From Nodosilinea sp. FACHB-131 (lineage in GTDB: Bacteria > Cyanobacteriota > Cyanobacteriia > Phormidesmidales > Phormidesmidaceae), in the NCBI RefSeq assembly GCF_014695395.1, contig NZ_JACJOF010000011.1, positions 1 to 64,000 on the forward strand: a stretch of DNA of 64,000 nucleotides. Direction: 5' to 3'. The first letter of the stretch is position 1. Every line of letters begins with the position of its first letter. The position numbers were made by a program, and so were the translations under genes. Of this stretch, positions 50,673 to 59,747 are shown one piece after another. The notes beneath the pieces are model-generated. The model was not told the origin of the DNA, did no database searches, and saw only the letters and a program-made list of their open reading frames with translations.

Positions 50673-52253
50673 ATGGCTTCCATTCTTGACCCGCCCATTT
50701 TGACCAAAGTCGCCAAAATGAAGGAGCGGGTTTGCTGGCAGCACCCGATGTTAATGCAGCGCCGCATCGACCAGACGCGATTGATTTTGGAGGATGGTCG
50801 CAGCGACGATAGAGAATTTTCGTTTTTGGTGATTGGCGATAGCGGCTCTGGCCCTCACCCCGACCATCACCCCCAGCGGCGCATTGCCAAGCAAATGCTG
50901 CCCCACCTGCAAGACTGCCGCTTTTTGCTGCACACGGGCGATGTGGTGTATCAGGTGGGCTCCAGTGAGCAATATCCAGAAAATTTCATCAAGCCCTACC
51001 GGGAGTGGCTGGTGGGGGGCGATCGCCCCGAACGCATCGCCTTTGACGATATGGTGTTTCAGTTTCCATTTTTGGCGGTACCGGGCAACCACGACTATTA
51101 CAACTTGCCCACGCTCTACAGCATTTTGGTGCAGCTGACCCGTCCCGTGCGCAAGCTGCTGGGGCTTAACCTCAATCCAAACGTCGGCTGGCACGGTTCT
51201 GGAATCGGCGATGCCTATGCCCGCGCTTTTTTAGACTACTTAAAAACGCTATCGGATGAAGATCTAGACGCTCACCTCGAGCGCCACTATGGTCCCTGGG
51301 GCGAGACAACCCTGGGGCTGCGCTACCAGCCAGGGCAGTTTACCCGGCTGCCCAATCGTTACTACACCTTTCGCTACGGCGGCATCGATTTTTTTGCCCT
51401 CGACAGCAGCACCTTTAACGACCCAGCCCTGTCGCCCCAGCGGGCTTCAAATGCGGCTTATCGGGGCCGGTTGTTGGCTCAGCGAGAGGCGATTCAGCGC
51501 CAGCAGCAGGAGGTGCGCGACGAAGCCATGCACCTGCAACGCACTGATCCCCACGCCCAGGAGCGCTTAGACGACCTGCAGGCCAAGATAGAGCAGATGG
51601 AGGAAGTGCTGCTCGATATTGAAAAGCAGGTGCACCCTCGACCCACTACTCTGGTCGATACTGAGCAGCTGCTGTGGCTGCGGGACGGGCTAATTGCCTC
51701 TTGGCAGGACAAGGCAGTGCGGGGGCGCATTCTTTTCTTTCACCACCCCCCCTACGTCACTGAGACCACTAAGTGGGGCCAGGGGCAGACGATGGCGATT
51801 CGCCAAAACCTGCGCTGGGTGCTTGACCAGGTGGCGGCAGCGGTGCCTGAAATCAGCGCACATCGCCCCTCGGTCAACCTGGTGCTCAACGGCCACGCTC
51901 ACTGTTTTGAATATCTCAAAACCGAGGCCACGGGCTACGCTGACAGCCACATGAACTATTTAGTCTGCGGCGGCAGCGGTCTGAGCCTGCGACGGCAACG
52001 GCCGGAGGGCACCATGCTCTACGAACCCCTGGGGGCCGACCCCGATGGGCAAATGGAGTTTAAGCTGGTGGCAAAATCGCAGTTGTATAAGGGCCTAACC
52101 GGCCATAAAGCCGAGCGGCGGCGGCCTTACTCCTTTGTGCGCATCGATGTCACCCAGGATGAGATGCCCAAATTCATTGTGACGCCCCATATTTCGGAGC
52201 GATCGCACCAAAACTGGGAGGACTACGCGCTGGATCCGCTGGTGCTGGAGTAA
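50673..52253 (+). CDS. Calcineurin-like metallophosphoesterase
   Basis: A 526-residue metallophosphoesterase. The five metal-binding blocks are visible: GDSGSGPHPDHH (Asp-x-Gly variant of DxH), LLHTGDVVYQ, PGNHDYYN, FFHHPPY and NGHAHCFEY. A helical, Gln/Glu-rich insertion (about 272-325) probably forms a coiled coil. Members cleave phosphoesters; the substrate is unknown. The first 40 residues are polar and carry no signal peptide. The stop is nine bases before the DUF924 start, so the two are probably cotranscribed. Confidence 0.88.
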   Translation: MASILDPPILTKVAKMKERVCWQHPMLMQRRIDQTRLILEDGRSDDREFSFLVIGDSGSGPHPDHHPQRRIAKQMLPHLQDCRFLLHTGDVVYQVGSSEQYPENFIKPYREWLVGGDRPERIAFDDMVFQFPFLAVPGNHDYYNLPTLYSILVQLTRPVRKLLGLNLNPNVGWHGSGIGDAYARAFLDYLKTLSDEDLDAHLERHYGPWGETTLGLRYQPGQFTRLPNRYYTFRYGGIDFFALDSSTFNDPALSPQRASNAAYRGRLLAQREAIQRQQQEVRDEAMHLQRTDPHAQERLDDLQAKIEQMEEVLLDIEKQVHPRPTTLVDTEQLLWLRDGLIASWQDKAVRGRILFFHHPPYVTETTKWGQGQTMAIRQNLRWVLDQVAAAVPEISAHRPSVNLVLNGHAHCFEYLKTEATGYADSHMNYLVCGGSGLSLRRQRPEGTMLYEPLGADPDGQMEFKLVAKSQLYKGLTGHKAERRRPYSFVRIDVTQDEMPKFIVTPHISERSHQNWEDYALDPLVLE

Positions 52254-52261
52254 GTGAGTAG

Positions 52262-52846
52262 ATGGAGCGCTGGGAAGCGGTTCTGCGATTCTGGTTTGGC
52301 GACCCAGAGGATCCTTGCAGCGAGTATGGCCAGCAGCGCCGGGTCTGGTTCAAGAAAAAACCGGCGTTTGATGACACGATTCGGCGGCAGTTTTTGACTG
52401 ACTATGAGCAGGCTTCAACTGGCGCTTTAGCGACGTGGCGGCAGGAACCGCGATCGTGCCTTGCCCTGGTGATCCTGCTAGACCAGTTTCCGCGCAATCT
52501 GTTTCGGGGCGAGGCGCGCAGTTTTGCGAGCGATCGCGCTGCCCGAGACACCGCTAACTATGCCTTAGCCCAGGGCTATGACCAGCAGGTTTTGCCGGTA
52601 GAGCGCATCTTTTTTTACCTGCCGCTAGAGCACAGCGAAAACCTGGCCGACCAGGAGCGCTCGGTGGCACTGGTGCGATCGCTCCACGCCACTCACCCCG
52701 GATTTGAGTCCAGCCTTGACTACGCCCTGCGCCATCGAGACGTGATTCAGCGATTTGGTCGGTTCCCCCACCGCAATGAGATTTTGGGCCGGGAAACGAC
52801 TCCTGAAGAGGCGGAATTTTTGCAGCAGCCAGGGTCGAGATTTTGA
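52262..52846 (+). CDS. DUF924 family protein
   Basis: A 194-residue alpha-helical protein of the DUF924 family (TPR-like fold, unknown role). WEAVLRFWFGD at the start, WRQEPRSCLALVILLDQFPRNLFRG in the middle and HRDVIQRFGRFPHRNEILGRE near the end are the family signatures. Transcribed after the metallophosphoesterase gene, eight bases apart. A convergent hairpin follows at 52849. Confidence 0.9.
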   Translation: MERWEAVLRFWFGDPEDPCSEYGQQRRVWFKKKPAFDDTIRRQFLTDYEQASTGALATWRQEPRSCLALVILLDQFPRNLFRGEARSFASDRAARDTANYALAQGYDQQVLPVERIFFYLPLEHSENLADQERSVALVRSLHATHPGFESSLDYALRHRDVIQRFGRFPHRNEILGRETTPEEAEFLQQPGSRF

Positions 52847-52848
52847 GG

Positions 52849-52905
52849 GGTGCAAGGTTTCAGGTATAGGGTGACAACTCGGCCCTAAACCCTGAACCTT
52901 GCACC
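52849..52905. terminator. Hairpin between DUF924 and response regulator genes, also a dispersed repeat
   Basis: GGTGCAAGGTTTCAGG at 52849 pairs imperfectly with CCCTGAACCTTGCACC ending at 52905 (about 20 paired bases, loop of about 12). It lies between convergent genes. The same word GGTGCAAGGT..CAGG appears at 62440 upstream of ndhA, so it is also a repeated element. Confidence 0.6.
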
Positions 52906-52911
52906 GTTGCC

Positions 52912-53589
52912 CTAGCCCCCTAGCCGATACCCTTTGCCGTAGACCGTGTGGATAATTGGCGCAGTGCCTTTGGGCTCTATCTTGCGGCGCAGTAGGCGCA
53001 TTTGGGCGGCGACCACGTTGCTGCTGGGTGCGTCCTGGTCATCCCAGACGCTCTGGTAAATCTGTTCGTGGGTAAGCACCTGATTGGCGTGGCGCAGCAG
53101 GTAGGCCAGCAGGCGGGTTTCTTTTTCAGACAATTCGGCGGGTTGCCCCTGGCGGTGGGCAAGCTGGTTGGCTTCGTCGAGGGTAAGATCGCCGTAGGTC
53201 AAGCGTGGCGGGGTGGATGTTTCGAGGTTGGGCGATCGCCGCAGCAGCGCCCGCACCCGCGCCAGCAGTTCCCGCAGCTCAAAGGGTTTGACCAGATAGT
53301 CATCGGCTCCGGCATCGAGGCCATCGACGCGATCGTTGAGGGTGTCTTTGGCCGTGAGAAAGAGCACGGGGGTGTTGTCCTGGCGCGATCGCACCTGCCG
53401 ACAGATCTCTAGCCCGCTCAGCCCTGGCAGCATCCAGTCGAGAATTAGCAGGTCGTAACCGCCTTGACCAGCTAGGTTACAGCCCGCTTCTCCGTTAGTA
53501 GCCACATCCACCTCATAACCTTCCCGGTTGAGTAAGCGACTCAGCGGGTCGGCGAGTTCTACTTCGTCGTCAACGAGCAGGATCTTCAT
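52912..53589 (-). CDS. OmpR/PhoB-type response regulator, RppA-like
   Basis: A 225-residue two-component regulator. Receiver domain with phospho-Asp in LLILDWMLPGLSGLEICRQ, conserved T in PVLFLTAKD and Lys in DDYLVKPFELRELLARVR; winged-helix domain with LSEKETRLLAYLLRHANQVLTHEQIYQSVW, then QMRLLRRKIEP and TVYGKGYRLGG. It is closest, as far as I can tell, to cyanobacterial RppA/NrsR regulators. No histidine kinase is adjacent, so it is an orphan here. A G-rich repeat lies at its promoter side. Confidence 0.88.
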   Translation of the reverse strand: MKILLVDDEVELADPLSRLLNREGYEVDVATNGEAGCNLAGQGGYDLLILDWMLPGLSGLEICRQVRSRQDNTPVLFLTAKDTLNDRVDGLDAGADDYLVKPFELRELLARVRALLRRSPNLETSTPPRLTYGDLTLDEANQLAHRQGQPAELSEKETRLLAYLLRHANQVLTHEQIYQSVWDDQDAPSSNVVAAQMRLLRRKIEPKGTAPIIHTVYGKGYRLGG

Positions 53590-53591
53590 GG

Positions 53592-53656
53592 ACAGGGTAG
53601 AGGGTGAGGGGTGGAGGGTAGTAGAGGGTGAGGGGTTGAGGGTAGAGGGTGAAGAG
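53592..53656 (+). repeat. G-rich repeat upstream of the response regulator gene
   Basis: GGGTAGAGGGTGAGGGGTGG is repeated with small changes over about 65 bases starting three bases before the regulator's start codon. Many GGG tracts with 3-5 base loops favour a G-quadruplex on the plus strand. It occupies the place of the 5' leader of the minus-strand gene. Confidence 0.8.
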
Positions 53657-53870
53657 TCGTTAATGCCAAAATTCCTCTGCTAGCAGGGTTGTGTGGATCT
53701 CGGCAGGAACATTTATGGGGAATTCGTCAGCAGGATACGCGGCGATCGCTTCCGTCAAAGTATCCTGACACACCTCTTCAGCACGTACTAAAAGTAGGCG
53801 TCTTGGGCATAGCACCCAAGCTTGAAAGAACTACTCATCAGTTTACGCCACGCCAGTGATGGATAAGCCA

Positions 53871-55238
53871 TTACAGACAGTCACCAATGGCCTGCTCCAA
53901 AATGGCCAATCCTTCGTCTAGCTCTTCGTAAGTGACAGTTAGCGGCGGGGCGATGCGCCACACGCTGCCCATACCGGGTAGGGCGGTAATGTTCATGCTC
54001 AGCCCTAGTTCTAGACAGCGGCGGGTAATAGTGGCACCTTTTTCTGGGTCGGGTTCACGGGTCGCTCGATCCTTCACCAGCTCTACCCCCAGCAGCAGCC
54101 CATGGCCGCGTACATCGCCGATCGCCTCGTAGCGATCCTTGAGTTTGAGCAATCCATCCTTCAAGTAGGCCCCCATGGTTGCAGTCCGCTCCGTCAGGTT
54201 TTGGCTGGTCAACACCCGCAGCACCGCCAGCCCCACCTCTGCGGGCATGGGGTCAGACACGTGGGAGGTGTAGTAGATAAAGCCTTTTTCGTAGCAAGCG
54301 GCCTCGATCGCCGCGCTGGTCACGGTCGCCGCCAGGGGCAGGCCTCCCCCCAGTGTTTTCGACAAGGTGAGAATATCGGGCACCATGCCCAGTTGTTCAA
54401 AGGCAAAGAAGCTGCCTAGGCGACCAAAGGCGGTTTGAGCCTCATCCAAAATCAGCAGCATGCCCCGCTCTTGGCAGTAGCTCTGCAACCGCTGAAAGTA
54501 GCCCTCTGGGGGCACGACTACCCCCCCAGCGCTGAGCACGGGTTCCACAATCAGCGCGGCGTAGGCTCCTACCGACTGACTGTCGACTAGGTCAAAGCCT
54601 ACGTCTAAACAGGTCATATCGCACTGGTCTTGGCAGTGGCGAATAGGGCAGCGATAGCAGTTGGGCGTGGGCAGTGCCAGGTTGCCTGGAATGGTGGGGC
54701 CGTAGCCTTTACGGGCCGAGATAAAGGTGCTGGCGCTAGCTCCGGCGGTCATGCCGTGCCAGGAGGCGCTAAGCCCAACCACCTCGAAGCCGCCTGTGTG
54801 CAGTTTGGCCATGCGCAGGGCGGCTTCGTTGGCCTCGCTGCCGGTGTTGAGAAATAGGGCCTTTTGCAGGGTGGACGGCAAGAGCTGGCAGAGCGACTCG
54901 GCCAGCTCTACCACGGCTGGCGACAGCATGCCGCTGAACAGGTGCAGTACGTCTTCGCAAGCCCTATGAATGGCCTGCACCACATCGGGATGGTTGTGGC
55001 CTAGGGTGGCGCACATCTGCCCGGAGGTGAAGTCGAGAATCTTGCGGCCCTGGCGATCGTAGAGGTAGCTGCCCCGCGCCCGCTCGATCAGCATAGGAGC
55101 AAAACTGCCCCCGTAGCGCACCAGGTGATGCTCAACAAGGTCCCACATCTCCTCATCTGAAGGGACGTTTGCCGCAGGGGCTAGATCTGAACTCGTAGGG
55201 GTGGGAGTGGTGCTGACGTCAGGAATGGAGTCGGGCAT
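53871..55238 (-). CDS. Class III PLP-dependent aminotransferase (dialkylglycine decarboxylase-like)
   Basis: A 455-residue PLP enzyme. Fold-type I class III signatures: LFLNTGSEANEAALRMAK, ASWHGMTAGASAST, ILDEAQTAFGRLGSFFAFE and the PLP Lys in LTLSKTLGGGLPLAA. The segment NCYRCPIRHCQDQCDMTC has four clustered Cys plus one, unusual for such enzymes. It resembles 2,2-dialkylglycine decarboxylase and related aspartate aminotransferase-family proteins; the substrate is unknown. The first 30 residues are Ser/Thr/Pro-rich, without a signal peptide. Upstream neighbour is glpK, same strand, 70 bases away. Confidence 0.85.
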   Translation of the reverse strand: MPDSIPDVSTTPTPTSSDLAPAANVPSDEEMWDLVEHHLVRYGGSFAPMLIERARGSYLYDRQGRKILDFTSGQMCATLGHNHPDVVQAIHRACEDVLHLFSGMLSPAVVELAESLCQLLPSTLQKALFLNTGSEANEAALRMAKLHTGGFEVVGLSASWHGMTAGASASTFISARKGYGPTIPGNLALPTPNCYRCPIRHCQDQCDMTCLDVGFDLVDSQSVGAYAALIVEPVLSAGGVVVPPEGYFQRLQSYCQERGMLLILDEAQTAFGRLGSFFAFEQLGMVPDILTLSKTLGGGLPLAATVTSAAIEAACYEKGFIYYTSHVSDPMPAEVGLAVLRVLTSQNLTERTATMGAYLKDGLLKLKDRYEAIGDVRGHGLLLGVELVKDRATREPDPEKGATITRRCLELGLSMNITALPGMGSVWRIAPPLTVTYEELDEGLAILEQAIGDCL

Positions 55239-55308
55239 GGCAGATAGGAGAAAGGGGGATGTCCCCTAAGATTAGCGGGAATCTCAGGCGGCTTGGAAAC
55301 CCGTCCCG

Positions 55309-56823
55309 CTAGCTAGCCCAGCCCTTGGCCCGCTCGACTGCTTTCGCCCACAGGGCAAAGTTTTCTTGCGCTGCGGTCTGGCCCGCACCGGGTTCAAACA
55401 CGCGATCGATCGCACGGCCCTCCACAAGAGTGCGGTAATCATCCCAAAAGCCGACCGCCAGGCCCGCGGCAAAGGCGGCTCCCTGGGCGGTGACATCGAG
55501 CATCTGGGGGCGCTCAACGGGAATGCCTAGCACGTCGGCCTGGAACTGCATGAGAAAGTCGTTGTTGCAGGCCCCACCGTCGACCTTGAGCTGACGAATG
55601 GGGGTGCCGGCATCCTGGTTGACGGCGTCGACGACTTCTTTGACTTCGTAGGCGATCGCCTCTAGCACCGCCCGTACCATGTGCTCTCTCTGGGCACCGC
55701 GCGTCAGCCCCAGAAAGGCACCCCTGGCGCTCATATCCCAGTGGGGGGCACCGAGGCCGCTGAGGGCGGGCACAAAGTAGACGCCGCCGTTGTCGCGGGC
55801 GTTGCGGGCGAGAATTTCGGTTTCCGCCGCGCTGGAGATAATTTGCAGGCCATCGCGCAGCCACTGAATACAGGCCCCAGCGGTAAACATGCTGCCCTCG
55901 ATCGCATAGCCGAGATGGGGCCGCAGCGGATCGAGCGTCGCCTCAGACCAGGCCACGGTGGAAAGCAGGTGGTGCTGCGATCGCGCCACGTCATCCCCCG
56001 TATGCGACACCAAAAACGCCCCGGTGCCGTAGGTGCACTTGAGCAGGCCGGGGCGATCGCAGCCGTGGCCGTAGAGCGCCGCCTGCTGGTCGCCAAAGAT
56101 TGCCGCGATGGGAATTTCGGCCCCAAAAACAGACGCATCGGTATGGCCAAATACCCCCACGCTGGGCTGAATCGTGGGCATGATGTGGGGCGGAATGCCA
56201 AATAGCTCCAGCAGGGTGTCGTCCCACTGGCCGCTGGCCAGGTTAAGCAGCATGGTGCGGCTGGCGTTGCTGTGGTCGGTGGCGTGCACCTGCCGCCCGG
56301 TGAGGTTCCACAGCACCCAGCTATCGATCGTGCCCGCCAGCACCTGGTCAAAGTCAACCGGCGGATCCACCTCTTTTTTAGCCTGCTCCAGCAGCCAGGC
56401 TAACTTGGTGGCCGAGAAGTAGGCGTCAAGGACTAGGCCGGTGCGATCGTAGATGTCCTCGGCCTTTCCCTCGTCTCGCAGCTGGTTGCACAGGGGTGCG
56501 GTACGGCGATCTTGCCAGACGATCGCATTCGCTAGAGGGCGACCGGTGCGGCGATCCCACAGCAGACAGGTTTCACGCTGCACGGTGAGGCCAATGGCGG
56601 CAATGTCGCTGGGCTTGAGGCTGGCTTTGGCGATGGCTGACCCCATGGCCCAGGCGATCGCCTCCCAAATCTCACGGGCGTCGTGCTCAACCCAGCCGGG
56701 CTGCGGATAATACTGGGTGAGCTCGCGGTAGGCCTGACCGGCGATCGCCCCTTCCCGGTCAAAGATGATCGCTCGGTTGCCGGTGGTGCCCAAATCTAGG
56801 GCCATGATGTAGTTAGCAGTCAT
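55309..56823 (-). CDS. glpK: Glycerol kinase
   Basis: Full-length GlpK, 504 residues, phosphorylates glycerol to glycerol 3-phosphate. MALDLGTTGNRAIIFDREG (phosphate-1), QRETCLLWDRRTGRPLANAIVWQDRRT, GDQQAALYGHGCDRPGLLKCTYGTGAFL and LKVDGGACNNDFLMQFQADVLG are intact family motifs. No glpF or glpD is adjacent. It lies upstream of the aminotransferase gene and could share its transcript. Confidence 0.96.
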   Translation of the reverse strand: MTANYIMALDLGTTGNRAIIFDREGAIAGQAYRELTQYYPQPGWVEHDAREIWEAIAWAMGSAIAKASLKPSDIAAIGLTVQRETCLLWDRRTGRPLANAIVWQDRRTAPLCNQLRDEGKAEDIYDRTGLVLDAYFSATKLAWLLEQAKKEVDPPVDFDQVLAGTIDSWVLWNLTGRQVHATDHSNASRTMLLNLASGQWDDTLLELFGIPPHIMPTIQPSVGVFGHTDASVFGAEIPIAAIFGDQQAALYGHGCDRPGLLKCTYGTGAFLVSHTGDDVARSQHHLLSTVAWSEATLDPLRPHLGYAIEGSMFTAGACIQWLRDGLQIISSAAETEILARNARDNGGVYFVPALSGLGAPHWDMSARGAFLGLTRGAQREHMVRAVLEAIAYEVKEVVDAVNQDAGTPIRQLKVDGGACNNDFLMQFQADVLGIPVERPQMLDVTAQGAAFAAGLAVGFWDDYRTLVEGRAIDRVFEPGAGQTAAQENFALWAKAVERAKGWAS

Positions 56824-56971
56824 CTAGAACTCTCGTTGCTGGCTTCCATCATGCTATTCAACCTAAGCCTTCGGCCTTAACCACTCGGAAGTACGGTATC
56901 CCCCTCCCCCACCGAGTGGGCAATTGTGAAACAATTTTGATCAATCGACGGGATACTACCCCCTTGCTGTT

Positions 56972-58159
56972 GTGCGTCGAATTCGCTTTATGAGGTCTGC
57001 TCCCTTGAAACAAGGACTCTGGATACCCCTAAGACGGCTGCTGGCCACAATCACGGCGGCGGTGCTGATGTTGAGTGGCGCGATCGCATCTCCGGCTGAG
57101 GCCCAGTCGGCGGCAACAGCAGCGATCGGCAACGAAAGTTTTGTGGCGGCGGCTGTGCGCCAGGTTGGCCCGGCGGTAGTTCGCATTGACACCGAAAAAA
57201 CTATCACTCGCCAGTCCCGCGATCCGCTCTACGAAGACCCTTTTCTACGCGATTTCTTTGGCGGCATGCCGCGTCAGCCCCAGGAAGAACTGTTGCGGGG
57301 TCAGGGGTCAGGGTTCATCATCGACGACACTGGCAACATCTTGACCAACGCCCACGTGATCAACGGCGCTGACCGGGTGGTGGTCACTCTTAAAGATGGC
57401 CGCAGCTTTGACGCCGTAGTGGAAGGGGTGGACGAAGTCACCGACCTGGCTGTGGTCAAAATCGACGATGGCGAGGACGATGTGCTGCCCATCGCTACCC
57501 TGGGCGACTCTGATCAGATCGAAGTGGGCGACTGGGCGATCGCCGTCGGCAACCCCCTCGGCCTCGACAACACCGTGACTTTGGGCATCGTCAGCACCCT
57601 CAAACGCACCAGCAGCTCCGTAGGCATCCCCGGCAAGCGGCTAGAGTTTATTCAGACCGATGCCGCCATTAACCCCGGCAACTCGGGTGGACCGCTAGTC
57701 AACCAACGGGGTGAAGTGATCGGCATCAATACCGCCATTCGCGCCGACGCCATGGGCATTGGCTTTGCCATTCCCATCAACAAGGCCAAAGAAGTTAAAG
57801 ACATGCTGGCTCGGGGCGAAACGGTGGCTCACCCCTACATTGGTGTGCAAATTGCCAACCTCACCCCCGAGCAGGCCAAGCGCAGCAACGAAGACATCAA
57901 CTCAGGTATGTATTTGCCCGAGGTCGATGGTGTCCTGATTATTCGGGTGCTGGAAGGCACCCCCGCTGCCGACGCCGGGCTGCGCCGTGGCGACGTTATT
58001 TTGCAGGTCAACGGCACCCCTATTCGCAGCGCCGATGGGCTGCAAATCAAGGTTGAAAACACCAAGATTGGCGATGCCTTAGAACTCAAAATTCAGCGGG
58101 GCGATCGCCCTTTGACGGTGCAAGTTAAAACCGCCGAGCTTCACGAGCAGGCTAGCTAG
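56972..58159 (+). CDS. HtrA/HhoA-type serine protease (trypsin-like + PDZ)
   Basis: Exported Deg-family protease of 395 residues. N-terminal hydrophobic segment (about 22-42) with AEAQS as likely cleavage site. Catalytic triad is visible: His in ILTNAHVINGAD, Asp in EVTDLAVVKID and Ser in TDAAINPGNSGGPLVN. One C-terminal PDZ domain (about 290-385, GVLIIRVLEGTPAADAGLRRGDVILQVNG). One PDZ and the cyanobacterial insertions fit HhoA/HhoB/HtrA; I cannot say which. It starts with a GTG at 56972, or ATG at 56990. The DUF4870 gene follows after 49 bases. Confidence 0.9.
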   Translation: MRRIRFMRSAPLKQGLWIPLRRLLATITAAVLMLSGAIASPAEAQSAATAAIGNESFVAAAVRQVGPAVVRIDTEKTITRQSRDPLYEDPFLRDFFGGMPRQPQEELLRGQGSGFIIDDTGNILTNAHVINGADRVVVTLKDGRSFDAVVEGVDEVTDLAVVKIDDGEDDVLPIATLGDSDQIEVGDWAIAVGNPLGLDNTVTLGIVSTLKRTSSSVGIPGKRLEFIQTDAAINPGNSGGPLVNQRGEVIGINTAIRADAMGIGFAIPINKAKEVKDMLARGETVAHPYIGVQIANLTPEQAKRSNEDINSGMYLPEVDGVLIIRVLEGTPAADAGLRRGDVILQVNGTPIRSADGLQIKVENTKIGDALELKIQRGDRPLTVQVKTAELHEQAS

Positions 58160-58208
58160 CGCCGACCAATTCCCCCTTTTACCTATCCCTTGAACTAGGA
58201 GACTTTCA

Positions 58209-58553
58209 ATGCATTCCACCGAAGACACTGGCACTCGCAAAATCCTCTCCGCCGTTAGTCACGGCTCGATTTTCTTCAACACTTTATTAGTGTCCGTTGG
58301 TGTTCCTATCGCCATTCTGCTAATTTCTGACGACTTAGTCGTTAAAGAGAATGCTAAGGAAGCCATCAACTTCCACCTAAATATATGGTTTTGGAAGGTA
58401 GTTGCAGGAATTTTGGCCTGGGTGCTGATCGGCATTCCGCTGTTGTTGGTTGTGTTTCTTGTGGACTTGATCATGCCTATCTTTGGCATCTTCCACAGCC
58501 TCACTAACCCCAACACACCCTTTCGCTATCCCCTCATTCTGCGCCTGTTTTAG
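58209..58553 (+). CDS. DUF4870 domain membrane protein
   Basis: A 114-residue membrane protein of the DUF4870 family. Three hydrophobic helices (about 15-45, 58-80, 82-100), with the family pattern KENAKEAINFHLNIWFWKVV in the middle. The ribosome-binding site is ACTAGGAGAC, eight bases before the ATG. Function unknown. It is probably read with the HhoA-type protease gene just upstream. Confidence 0.85.
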   Translation: MHSTEDTGTRKILSAVSHGSIFFNTLLVSVGVPIAILLISDDLVVKENAKEAINFHLNIWFWKVVAGILAWVLIGIPLLLVVFLVDLIMPIFGIFHSLTNPNTPFRYPLILRLF

Positions 58554-58597
58554 TGAGATCTTTGGTAGGGGCATTGCTGCAGTGCCCCTACATTGCG

Positions 58598-59638
58598 TTA
58601 TCCACCCACCTGCTCTACCCAGTCCAGCGCTCGGTTCCACGCCCACCAGGGGTCGCTGTCCCCAGCTTGGCGTTGACCGGCGCTGCTGTTGTAGTAGCCC
58701 ACGTGGCCGCCGAACTCGGTGAGCACCAATTCGATTTTGGGGTTGGCCGCGCAAACTCCCTTAAGGTCAGGGATGATCTCGGGGCTGAAAAGGGGGTCAT
58801 CGGCGGCATAGAGAATCAAAGTGGGAATCGTCAGTTCGGCCATAAACGGGAGCGGGCTGCTGGCGTTGTAGTAGTCTTCGACCGAGGCAAACCCCAGGCG
58901 AGGAATCACCAACTCGTGGTCAAAGCCCCAGATGCTGTTGGCGCGATCGATCGCAGCTAGGTCAAAGTGGTCGGGGTGGGCTTGGTGAAGACGCTGGGCC
59001 AGGCGCTTGAGTTCTTGGGCGATCGATCGCTCTAAAAACTTGCCCAGCGGATCGGCGGTTAGGTAGCGCAGCGATCGGTTTGAGTCGAGGCTGGGGCAGA
59101 CCACCACGACTCCGGCAATGTCTCCCGGTGCTAAACCGCTGTCAGCTGGAAGCTGCATGGCCGCTTTAGCCCCCCACAGCGCCAGCTGCCCACTGAGGGA
59201 ATAGCCCATAAACCAGAAGGGTGGCGCACAGCCAAGCGCCTTGGCCTGGGCGGCCAGGGCCACGTAGTCATCTCCCTCGTAGATGCCGTCGGAGGTGAGG
59301 GTGGGTGAAAGTTCGGCGGTTTTGCCGTGGGCGCGCCAGTCAAACACCACCAGGCCGTAGCCCTGATGGTGGGCCTTGCGGCCCAAAATTTCGAGCTGCC
59401 ACTGATCGTCAAGGCTGCCGGTAATGCCGTAGGTGGCGACAATCGTGCCCTTTGACCGGTTGGGCACTGACCAGCGACCAAAAATCGGCACCTCCCCCTG
59501 ACCCTTGAAAATATGGTCTTGGTAAGGGACGGGCGGCAGGTCAATGCTCTGGGGCCAGGTTTGGCTTGACACCAGGGCGGTGTAAAGGGTCATGGCTAGG
59601 CCATTTTGCAAAAACCAGGGGGGCACAAAGGGGGGCAT
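58598..59638 (-). CDS. YheT-type alpha/beta hydrolase
   Basis: A 346-residue alpha/beta hydrolase related to YheT (COG0429). The oxyanion region TYGITGSLDDQW, the nucleophile elbow MGYSLSGQLALW (Ser), Asp in YAADDPLFS and His in FGGHVGYYNS give a full triad. Members hydrolyse short esters or act on lipids; the substrate is unknown. Another ATG at 59593 (MTLYTALVSS) is an alternative start because the first 15 residues (MPPFVPPWFLQNG) are atypical. Confidence 0.85.
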   Translation of the reverse strand: MPPFVPPWFLQNGLAMTLYTALVSSQTWPQSIDLPPVPYQDHIFKGQGEVPIFGRWSVPNRSKGTIVATYGITGSLDDQWQLEILGRKAHHQGYGLVVFDWRAHGKTAELSPTLTSDGIYEGDDYVALAAQAKALGCAPPFWFMGYSLSGQLALWGAKAAMQLPADSGLAPGDIAGVVVVCPSLDSNRSLRYLTADPLGKFLERSIAQELKRLAQRLHQAHPDHFDLAAIDRANSIWGFDHELVIPRLGFASVEDYYNASSPLPFMAELTIPTLILYAADDPLFSPEIIPDLKGVCAANPKIELVLTEFGGHVGYYNSSAGQRQAGDSDPWWAWNRALDWVEQVGG

Positions 59639-59747
59639 AGGGTCGTGCTAATACTGCCTTCAGCATTCCAGAGAACCCGTTGCAGCACCATCCCCCCGCT
59701 AGAGAAAAACGTACTATGGCGGTGGTGACATAACTGAGGAACGGGTG

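Noticed and set aside
53871..56823. glpK with the class III aminotransferase as a novel pathway
   Set aside because: They are only neighbours on one strand; nothing in the sequences links their substrates.
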